NCBI GenBank assembly: GCA_023213395.1
Contig: CM041465.1
Span: forward strand, 211,551,741-211,615,740
Length of the DNA stretch: 64,000 nucleotides
DNA from: Cycas panzhihuaensis
Lineage: Eukaryota; Cycadophyta
Reading direction: 5' to 3'
This document shows positions 45,019 through 55,250 of the stretch, one piece after another. The notes beneath the pieces are model-generated. The model was not told the DNA's origin. It was given only the letters and a program-made list of their open reading frames with translations, and did no database searches. The first letter of the stretch is position 1; every line of letters starts with the position of its first letter. Both the position numbers and the translations under genes were made by a program.

Positions 45019-47511
45019 TGAGGCTAGACGGGTAGATTATAAGCTACTTACCAATGATAAAAGACCTAGGGTGTGGAGGCCAAATGCATGGGAAAGTGAA
45101 CTAACAACCCTAATTAAGGCATATATGTGCCTCTTGAGTGTGAGTGTGAGGAAATACTATGCACTAGATAATGAAATTGAGGCTAAACTAGGGCAATTAT
45201 AATGGTGCGTGCATGTAGATGAACGTATTGTTTTGGTTTTGGGGGCCTATGGAAAACTAAGGAGGAAGGAAGCACATACCTATATATAGTTATATGCCTT
45301 TTTGTTTTTATGAAAAGTAACAAGTGAATCCTATCTAAGACACAATGTTACTCCATAGGTTTAGGAACTCACAACCGTGTGATCCCTTCTCTTATTTGGC
45401 CTTATAACTAGATGACAAAATAAAGATCAATGCATCTAACATTTCATGTAAATGTAATGCACATGGGAAAGAAAATAAGAATGCCTTTCACTTTTTATTC
45501 TGGAGTTTTTTCTTATATTTTCTATTTTTTAGGGTTTTTTTCCTTCTTAATTAAGAGAGAGGAAAAAAACAAATAAAAGGTGTACAAAAAAAAAGTAAAA
45601 CCAATTTCTTTTCCTTTTCATTTTTCCTACACTTTCTTTTCCTTGGGCTTTTTTCTTTTTTAAAAGGGAAAAAGGGGAGATGAAGGGTATTTAGGGCAAA
45701 AAGGAATATTCTTAGATTCTTTTTCACTTACTTCTTAGATTAGTCCTAAACTTCTTTTTCTTCTCCTTTTCTTTTTTTCCTTTACTAAAAAGAAAGCAAG
45801 CTGAGATAAGTAGAAAAGATGTTATACCTAGTAGTAGTGGGATTTATCTATTGAGCAATGTCTTTCCTCAACTCATAGCGAACAATGTCAAGAAGATGGT
45901 CTTAATGGAAAATGCACTATAATACAAATCTAGAGCAAATCTAGCAATATTTCTTATTATTAAATATACTTATGATGTATTAAAAAATGTGATAAAGACT
46001 CTAAAAAATCTAAAAATATGCATTAAAGCTCAATGAGCTAACATATCTTTTTTGGGAAGCCAATGCTAAAGAAGAACTTTGGTAGAAGCACCCAAGCTCT
46101 TGGCTAATGATAAAGAGAAGTCTTAACCTCATTCCTTCCTACAATAGAGTTAGTATACCTACAAGACAATTATTAGCCAAGAATATAATAAAATATGCAT
46201 AATAACTTTAGCATATAATGTGAACAAAGGTGAACTAAAGTGATATCTAGGTTAACTAATAAGAAATGAGTTGGGGGGAAGGCGGGGGGGGGGGGGGGGG
46301 GGGGGGGGGTCAAAATAGCCAAAGTGTCCCCCTAATATATTAAACTTCTCAAGTAGTACTTGGGTGTTACCTCCCTTTGTAACTTCCTCTTTTGGATCTA
46401 TGGAAAAATACACACAAAGTAGGTTAACAAGAAGAATGTGATGCAAGGGAATGATTAAGCTACAAATATCAAGTTAAATGGAGAAAAACAAAGTGAAAAT
46501 AAGCAACAAAACATATGAAATAGTTACCATAAAGCAAGAGGAGGAGGATTACCTCTTCCTTTAATGATGGAGATGGCTAATGGTTGCTAGACTCTCCTCT
46601 AAGACTCACTCTTGCTACTAAAAGTATGTAGTCCTAAGGATGTAGTTATAAAGAAGGTATATAGATCAAGGTTGCTTAATTCTCATAGAATTTCAATAGC
46701 ATAATGGTGTGGTATATGACTTAACATGATCTCTCCCTTCTAATGAGAAAAATGGGGAGATATATAGATGAGGCCAAGTCTAAGGGAAATAATTTTCAAC
46801 TCACAATATGGGAGAAATCCATGAGTCTTGCTCATGGATTCAGACCAAAACCACATAGAGAAGATCAAAATGGGATGTGATTTAGTATATTAGGCTATCC
46901 AAATTTAATAGGCACTAATTTGGAACTGATGTAAGCTGTCCAAGACTATTAAGAAAGTATTTATGAGTTGATAATCATCAACAGATCCACATCTAGCTTG
47001 GTGGGAGTCATATCATAAAGATATTTACAGTACTACAAAATCATCTACAGTATCGTGAAATACTTTACGATACAATTGTTGCATACAAAATAGGTAGTAG
47101 TATGGTAGTATATTTAGTTTTCTAATAAAAAACTTATAAAACAAGCCAAAAATTCATGAATGTAGAGACCTAGATATAGAAGCGGTCAAAAGGGAATGAT
47201 AAACAACAAAAAACAAGAGAATCATTAAATCAAAATTAGGTAAAGAGGATGCTGCAAAGGGGATAAATATATGTTCTCACTTGAGGAGTTTGATGAGTGG
47301 ACTAATGGCTATCAATCAGAGTTGTACTTATTATCTGCTAAAAAATACATGGGCTACTACATTTAACAATCAAGTAAATGAAAGTATACATTCATTATCT
47401 ATAATCATGATATGTAAAATCAATGAAGTGTAAAGAGTAACAGACCATGCCTTCACTTACCTATTTGTTGTAGCATATATATCATTCCTATAAGCTGAGA
47501 AATAATTAGAA
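45019..47511 (-). repeat. 5' LTR of D (2493 bp)
   Basis: Pairs with 923-3366. It differs by a pure run of 26 G (46284-46309) absent from the other copy, where the same place reads GGGTGGGGAGGG. The right end (...ATTAGAA) has lost the terminal CA seen in the left copy as CCCA. Confidence 0.9.
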
Positions 47512-48304
47512 ATAGTCAAAATTAATCATGGTCTTAGTTTTATAATAGGGTTAGATAGTCCATTATATAGATATGAAGAGTGTCTTCTTGAATGGATATA
47601 TTGATTAGAAGATATATATCCAACAACCTAAGGGTTTTGAAGTGAAGAGTAAGGAAGATAAGGTTTATAAACTTAAATAAACCTTGTATGGACTCAAACA
47701 AGCACTTAGAACATACCACTCTAGGATTGATAAATACTTTAAGGATAAAGGATTTCTAAGGAGGCAACTAGACCCCAACTTATATATTGAGTTAAAAAAA
47801 AACTCAATATTGATTGTGGGTTTATATGTGGATGATCTAATATATACTATAGATTGTATTTACTTATTTTAAAATTTTAAGGAAGATATATACAAATAAT
47901 TTGAAATGATAAATTTAGGATTTATGCATTATTTCTTAAGCATTTAAGTATGGCAAGATGAAATAAGGGATATTTACATCACAAAGAAAATACATATTTG
48001 ATATATTATATAAATTTAATATGGCTAGTTGTAAGAAACTTATAACATCAACAAAAGTTGGGTTAAAATTTTCTAAGTTTGAGGGGTCTAAATTTGTTGA
48101 CCCTACTCTCTATAGGTAGTTGATTATGAGCCTTATTTACTTGACATCAACTCAACCAGACATTATGTATATAGTTAGTATATTTTCTAAGTTTATGCAT
48201 AAGTATAATGTAAAATATTTACAAGTACTTAAAAGGGTTCTTATGTATCTTAGAGGAATTATTAGGTATGGTCTACATTACAAGTTATTGCGGGATTGTA
48301 GGTT
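47512..48304 (+). pseudogene. Element A reverse transcriptase, catalytic part
   Basis: Resumes in frame after the target duplication ATAGT (47512-47516). It reads KLIMVLVL, then DMKSVFLNGYI (47564 on), EDIYPTT-like residues, GFEVKSKEDKVYKL, and MYGLKQALRTYHSRIDKYF in the frame 47684-47872. The active site YVDD is intact at 47825-47836. FKEDIYK, MINLGFMHYF and a decayed ITKKKY follow, then the connection LIMSLIYLTSTQPDIMYIVS and YLQVLKRVLMYLRGIIRYGL (48120-48290), the copia sequence that leads into RNase H. It is then cut by the solo LTR at 48310. Confidence 0.93.
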
Positions 48305-48309
48305 GATTA

Positions 48310-48966
48310 TGTTGAGAAAATTATGTCCCAATAACCAGAAACTTCCATAAGATCTAAATTATTTTGTAACTAGTTACAAGAATTAAAACTAAAATTTAAC
48401 ATGAAAGTTCTTAAATAAGAGATAATATAATAAATAAATCAAAAATCCAAAGCATCACATATACACTAGATATAACATGGTAAAACCTTAGCAGTGTGCT
48501 AAGGAAACATCCATATAGGAAAGGTATCAATTTTTATTATCTACGAATGGAGAAATGTATATAATCTATAGCAGAATGCTCACAACAATAATAACTAGCT
48601 GCCTTTACTCAATATAGTACATCCAATATATCGAATACCATTAGTATAATAAAAAAACACTCTAAATCATACTATATGAGAGAGTAATGTAAGACACAAA
48701 TCTTGACTATCAAATATGGGATATTTTGAATGAATGGCCCAAATTCCCTTTACAATTTAGTATGTTTTATAATGCTAGTTTTTTAGGTCGGGGGTTACCA
48801 CCCTCAAACCCCTTCTTTGCATAGGGGGGTTCTGAATCCCCTCACACCCTATGGCCAAAGGGAGCTCTCGGCCCCCTTGGATCCTCTCATGAAACTTTTA
48901 GGAGAAAATTGTGCTACCAACCTGTTAAAATTTTTCTCCAAAACATTATTGTCATATTATCTAATA
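48310..48966. repeat. Solo LTR (657 bp) in element A RNase H
   Basis: Begins TGTTGAGAAAATTATG and ends ATTATCTAATA (TG...TA, last CA decayed), flanked by GATTA (48305-48309) and GATTG (48967-48971). Removing it and one flank joins CRLI to GYINLD, the copia RNase H order. No second LTR or internal domain is present. Orientation is not certain. A GC-rich block lies at 48788-48892. Confidence 0.8.
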
Positions 48967-49390
48967 GATTGGTTATATAAACTTAGACTAGGTAGATTAT
49001 ATAAATGATAGAAAGTCTATTTTAAGTGATGCATTTAGTTTGGATTCAATGGTAGCAACATGGAGTTTAAAGAAATAGGCAAAGATATCTCTTTCTACCA
49101 TAGAAGCATAATATAAGGTAGTTGTAGTAGGATCTTATAAGATAGTTTGGCTTAAGAGATTAGTTTAAGATTTATAGGAGAAATAGATTGGTCCTATATA
49201 GTTGTTTTATGATAACTAGAGTATAATTTAAATGACTAAGAATCTAGTGTTTCATGTTATGACTAAGCATATTGAAAAATAATATCACTCTATTAGAGAT
49301 TTAGTGCAACAAGGTGAGTTAGAGTTAGTCTATTGCAACATAAAGAATTATGTGGTAGACATCTTCACAAAGGCGCTTAACAAATAAAAT
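48967..49390 (+). pseudogene. Element A RNase H (split by solo LTR)
   Basis: After GYINLD and a stop for W, the frame reads YINDRKSILSDAFSLDSMVA with the D-R-K-S-T-S-G box changed, then TWSLK, a Q-to-stop, KISLSTIEA-like residues, VWLKRLV, an N-Q-S region, HVMTKHIEK and YHSIRDLVQQGELELVY, ending VVDIFTKALN. The order is that of copia RNase H. Stops are numerous and mostly TAG or TAA for Gln and Trp. Confidence 0.88.
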
Positions 49391-49437
49391 TCAAAAAAAT
49401 TAGAGATAAGTTTAGAGTCTCTCTATATAGATATTAT

Positions 49438-49697
49438 GAGGGAGAAATATTAGGATAATATCCACATTAGGACTACATGGCATATCTTTATATGTCAAGA
49501 TAATGAGACACTCTCTTTGGCATTTGTTAATGCCAAGTGATAGTGGACCCTAAGAGGTGTACCAATGCACTCGTAGTCCTACCTATTTATTTATAGGGTC
49601 CAAACCCCTAGTATTCATTAACACCACCTATATGCTTAGATCTTTCTTATCTATTTATGCTTTTATCTTTATGTTGCCCTTGGATACTTACATCTAT

Positions 49698-49776
<79 letters not shown>

Positions 49777-49930
49777 GATATATATATATATATTATATAT
49801 ATATATATATATATAAATACTAGCTACATAAGTCAAAATGTCCATTATAATACCCACTATAACCAATATCAATCTTTCTTTATTTCCCCCTCTATAAGGT
49901 TTTATGTTCATCTATATCTTTAGTAGTTAC
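49438..49930 (+). repeat. Element A polypurine tract and 3' LTR (end uncertain)
   Basis: GAGGGAGAAAT (49438-49448) is the polypurine tract; the LTR starts at about 49448 as TATTAGGATAATATCC. Its end cannot be fixed because the 5' LTR is outside the window; I place it near 49.9 kb where T-rich U5-like sequence stops. Confidence 0.6.
49703..49815. repeat. (TA)n microsatellite in the element A LTR
   Basis: TA repeats with a few CA, GA and TT interruptions. Overlapping open frames of Tyr-Ile repeats here are artefacts. Confidence 0.95.
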
Positions 49931-50460
49931 TATGAAGAGAAAATGTAACTGTAAAAGTAATGTATTAAAAAAACTCTAAACCATTAAAAGAACAAATATC
50001 ATAAAAAAACCAAATACATAACAAAGAACACGAGGAGATTTAGGTCTAAATATAGACCTTTTATTAATCTGAGTAATAGTTAAAGAATTATAGAGATGAA
50101 GACCCTAACTCTCCTCATTGACTCATCAAAGACTCATCTAACTTTTTTATATATGTCATTATATAAGAACATATGCAACACAACTTTATAATATACTACC
50201 TTATGGTTTTACAATACAATGGGCATAAACCATGGGTCGATAAAGACCCCTATAAAACACCCAAGAAGTTTTCTCGAGGGCTTCCACCCTCAAACCCCGA
50301 CCTAGGGGCCATTGGCCCCATAGAGACCCTAGTTGGGGTCCTTACAATGGGACCTTAGACCCCACAAAGGGGCTCAAGTGTAATGCCTATACCCATGTAA
50401 CACTTATAAAGTGTTTAACATATCAGACATACTACCCTCTTTTTTAGCCCCTACCAAAAA
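49931..50460. repeat. Possible LTR fragment with GC-rich block
   Basis: The block at 50275-50365 is built like the GC-rich block of the solo LTR (both include CCACCCTCAAACCCC followed by GGCC-rich DNA), and AAAAAAACTCTAAA occurs before it in both. The borders are not found, so this is a tentative call. Confidence 0.3.
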
Positions 50461-53400
50461 ATAAGGTGTAAATAAATAAAGACAAATTTACCTTTTAGTA
50501 AAAGGTGTAAAGAATGATAAGTGAAGAAAGATCCAACAAGTTTAGAAATACTAAGATGACATTAAAGATCAAAATAAGAGAAAGGCACATAAATTATTAA
50601 AGAAAAATTAGGAGTTGATCACTATGCAGGAAGTGTTGATATATGAAACTTTCACACAAGATAAGTACATGCAGACAAACTATATGTAGGAAATGCTCTT
50701 TCAAGAAGTTGACTAATACATATAATTCCTATAGATTGTTCTCTCATGGGTAGATTTTATTTAGAAGCACTATTCTACAAAATAGATAGTGACACAAGAA
50801 AGGGTGATGCAAGAAGTCATCATATCATAAAGTAACTTGTGGGATATAAAAACGTGTTGAAAAGACTATTGGGACACACAACTTAACACTAAAAGTAAAA
50901 TTTCATTCTCATAGTAATATACATTTATAAAAGGAGATACAAAATGATGAAATAAAGTAATATCTGTGAAAACATAGATGAAATAATATGTTATTGCATG
51001 ATTGCTCCTTATACGAACATGACTTTTGCAATGAAGCTTATGAAAAGCAATAACAAGCAAGAAAGTACAATGCAAAAGAAAGATAAAAAATAAATAGCTG
51101 TTACATATGGATTTCATTTATAAAGACTCATTTTGCAAACACTTCTTCAAATAGGGCACTGACATGGGAGACTATAATACAAGAATAAGTAATACAGGAT
51201 GGTTTGATATAGGTGGACATGATGTAGGAGAAGATTCAAAGACTTATATGGGATATTCTCATGTATAATGAACCCACATGGGGTTGTATTTTTGTGATTT
51301 TAAGATTCAGAATATCCAAAGTGAATTATCATGAGGATATACATAGGATGGAAACATAATGTAACCTTGGTCTTTGATCTTAATGTGCTCTTTTAATTTA
51401 TAGACATTGATTTCCTAATACCCACCATGATTAAAATCTAACTACTTAATGTAATATATCTTAATGACTCTAGTATTATTGATATATTTTTAATATGATT
51501 ATATGCTCAACTAATAAGAAACTAGTTCAAGATTGAAAAGGTTGCAAAACAACAAGTGATCATGATATGGACATTAAACTATACTACACATGCCTACATT
51601 GTCTTAATGGTTATAAAACAAGTTTTTAGTAAAAAGAAAGTTATATAGTATGCATAACCTACAAGCTAAAATATTAGAAATGGGAATTGAATTATCTAGC
51701 TTTGCATATGGATGATTGAAGAAATGTCATAGTGGGCATGCTTACAAAGGATTTGTAGAATTTAATATGTCCTTATTAGTAGGATGACCATAAGAGACAT
51801 GAATCATGAAATATTTCAAACCCTATATTGTGAAAATAGTCAAATATAGAAAAATAATATAACATAGGTTGAATTCTTATCTAACATAAAAGCTCCCCTT
51901 ATTAAGGATTATAGTATAAAAACTATGGAAGATTTGATAGGGTGAAGTTAGATATATACATAGAGGAGGCTAACTATGAACATGGAAGTCTAATTGTGAG
52001 GATGGTTATAGATGGGCATAGCAAGTATTATAGAGTTATAATTTTTCCCATTCATCTATTATTGATTGTTAATTTCATAACATATTATTGATACATAACC
52101 TACTACTTAAGCAAGGTTAATATACTAGATTCTAGTTTTTGTATCTAGGTAGAAGATTAGGAATCATGCATATCATTAGCCAACTTTGATGAGTAACCAA
52201 ATAGTCTTCATCATGATGGATGTTTTAACAATAGTACTCAGCAAAATTTCATAGTATCAAAGTGATCAAGACTACTTCAATAATAGGACTTGTAAGGTTG
52301 TTATAACAAAAGTGCCCCCTTATAAGGGATTCATGTAACAATTATAACCAACTAATCATGCCTTCACAACATAGAAGTTACATAATACATTATATAAATG
52401 TGCAATAATAGGACCAGAAAGGGAGGAAAAAAGTTGGGGGAAGAAAGGGGGTGGAGCTGGAGTTATATTTTCCTTCTCTTCTTAGAAAATTTCTTCTCTC
52501 TTTATCTATTATTCTTCATTTTTCTTTATTTCTCCACTATTATATATCTACACATGTATTTTAGGAAAGAAATATATTTTAGTAAGAGATAATTTACATG
52601 AAATATAATTGCTTTCAAACTTGTGAACTCTTCAATATGTGCATTTTTCTACTAAAGACTAGGTCCTTACTATTTCATTAGTTTGTACCAATTAATTTTT
52701 GTTGGGTAGCACTTTTGCACTTAGGCATTCTATTATATGCAAACTATTTTCATATTGGAATGCATATTATCTTAAGAAATGAGTACTTAATTTATTAAGC
52801 ACATTATCTGATGTCTTGATGTAAACATTTTCATTTAGTGAATAAAGATAAAAATCTTATATTTGTTATATTATTTATTGATCATCATTTATATTTTCCT
52901 TTTAAGTCTAGGGTTAATAATTATATGAATATATGCTAGGATGTTTAATTATATTTTAGAAATTAGCTTTGGGCTATTAGGAAAGCACATAATCTACGTT
53001 TTCAACATTGATATTAATGATAATAAGAGGATTGAGCATGAAGTTAGTGAGTGCAGAGGAAAATAAGAACCTTCATAATGTTGCAAGGGGTATTTGCTTA
53101 TTGATTTAGGTTAGGCAAATAAAGAGATTAACCAAGTTTCTTATGCTATGCATATATGGTGAGGAAATTAAATTTGTTTCTCTTCATTTTTGCTTAGTTT
53201 CCCCTTTGTTTCCTTTTTTTTTCATTCTCTTATTCTCCCTTTTACCTTTCCTTTTATACTCTGAAAAATGCCTATTATAACTTTGCTTAATGGCCATTAG
53301 TTTTTCATATTTGTATAATATGTATATCATGTATTTTATGTATTATATGAGCTAATATGACCATGCTATGGAGTTAGACATTTTATGTTTGTCCCTCTAT

Positions 53401-55250
53401 TGTTTGTCCTTATCTATAAAACATGTAGACCAAATTTTGTTACAGTCAATCCTTTGGGGTGTACAACTATAAAGAATAGATAATAATATCTAAGGGGTAT
53501 CTTAGTAGCATTAGTATGATTTCCTTTATTATCATCTATTTTATTTGATTTTCTCCCTTTGTCTTTTTAGAATTCCACGGTAATGCTCTCTTTCCCATAT
53601 ATTATTCTTCCTATAATATCCTTATAGGATCCTTTTTATGGTGACAATGAAAGACCCTAATTATATCAACACTTACTTTGAACCCATGTTTAGCATAACT
53701 AAGGCTCTTAGGATTTTCATCTCTTCAAATATATTAATTTCTATATTTTTGGATCTTATGAGTTTTGTTCCTCAAGCTTTTTATATCATGGCCTAGTTTT
53801 TTATTCCACCTATAGATAGATAGAATCTATGAATGGTAATGAAACCAATGTAATTAAGCTATAAATCAACCCATTTTTCATTAGTAAATTCCCACCTATT
53901 ATTAATATCAATCTTACTCATTCATCATGCATCATTCTCATTTTGTTCCACTTAGTTTACCAATTCATCATATCAAAGATATATGGCATGATAAATAGGC
54001 AAAATCACAATGGATTATCAATGAGCTATCATCATCTTGAATTATCTTAGCAACCTGATCTCTAACATGAAAAAAAAAAATGTTCTTACTTGAATTGATA
54101 TATGTTTCTCATACTATAAAACTATATATAATTGGCTCATTTTCCCATCAATTTTTAAAATATATGTTTAGAGATTACAACTTATCATATTTGAACTAAT
54201 GTTAAGCAATTGCTAACCATTTAATTTACATGTAAATAATATCTACTTTCTTAACTAATTATTTATTTAATAACTAATTTAGTTAAATAGTATATACTTC
54301 ACCATCTAAACTCTTCTTTTGCACAAAATAAAAAACTATCACTATAAATCGAGCCGTAAGTTAAACTTTTGTGAGTATTCTAAATTATCTTGATTATCAA
54401 CCAAATTGACTATAAGCTTTTTAATTGGTCTTTCTAATATCAAAAATTAACCTTGTGTCCTCCATAAATTGAAACCCTATTCAGAAACCAACTTTTCTCT
54501 ATCAAATTCAAGGGTGTACATTTTATCCTTCTATAACATCCATGGGGGAATACTTCTGTGATGTGTTTATTGCTAAATCCTTTTTATCATAAAGTAACAA
54601 ATATGAAAAAGATAATTTGGATATATAGTTGATATTATATTAATGCTCATAAACATGATGGAGATTACCTAACATAAAATTATTAGAATACAATGAAGGA
54701 AAATGAGAAATAGAAGATGAATTTTGTAAACCTAAACTCATAACTTGGAACAGAGTAGAATCTCATGATTTGATCCATGCTTGATGATCAAATAGATGAT
54801 GAAAGAGCCATACATGCTCTCACCTAATTTTGTAGAAATCTAAGTTTAAGAGGAACCATCATATCATCAATGAGAATGTTTTAATTTAGCAAGCATAAGA
54901 GTCATCACAACTTTAAAGAGAGTGGATGTCATAATGCCCTCCTTGAATAATGTGAGACATGGAAGAATCTCAATATGAATTCAAAATAGGTAATGCATTA
55001 AAAACCAATATACCTTTGTCTTCATTTTCATTAATTTTCATCTCCTCCCTTTGTTCCTCTTCCTCTTCTTCTTCTTCTTTATCCTCTTTTTTTAATCCAT
55101 CACCAATAACATGTTTTTCATTGTTTTCCTCATCTTCTTAACATCATACATTTTATTTTTAATATTTAAATACATTTTTAGACTTGACTTAGCCAAATTT
55201 CATTTTAGTTTTATTCCCTTCCTTCCATTATTAAAATAGTCAAATATTTC
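50461..55250. other. 4.8 kb without recognised gene or element
   Basis: AT-rich DNA with T-rich patches (52480-52520; 53205-53250). Only short open frames occur and none reads as a transposon or host domain. The Ser-rich frame at 54959-55141 is low-complexity (TTC)n-like. This may be much older repeat DNA or the LTR and internal DNA of a family I cannot name. Confidence 0.5.

Larger units (their letters stand above)
923..47511 (-). mobile_element. Element D: Tat-like Ty3/gypsy retrotransposon, - strand, host of B, C and E
   Basis: Two direct repeats of about 2.45 kb bound this element and interrupt element A precisely. Subtracting B (8733-15025) and C with its guest E (19778-42444) leaves about 17.6 kb, very large for a gypsy element but normal for Tat/Ogre-like families. 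Read leftwards on the - strand the order is 5' LTR, gag (43.98-42.8 kb), a 348-bp duplicated segment split by C, protease (18.8 kb), RT (17 kb), RNase H (16 kb), integrase (15.7 kb, split by B, ending 8.16 kb), an antisense + strand frame (6.9-8.1 kb), an archaeal-type RNase H (4.8 kb), then the 3' LTR. Dual RNase H is the hallmark of the Tat lineage. All coding parts carry stops. Confidence 0.9.

Noticed and set aside
923-47511. The 2.45-kb repeats of D considered as a segmental duplication
   Set aside because: They have TG...CA ends, bound an ordered gag-pol and interrupt element A in frame, which fits LTRs only.
49557-49923. Open frames of repeated Tyr-Ile
   Set aside because: Translation of a TA microsatellite.
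52398-52592. 64-codon frame with a hydrophobic C-terminus
   Set aside because: AT/T-rich composition explains the Phe/Leu/Tyr run; no homologue type recognised and no context.
54959-55141. Ser- and Phe-rich frame
   Set aside because: Low-complexity TTC/TCC tract, no domain and no flanking support.
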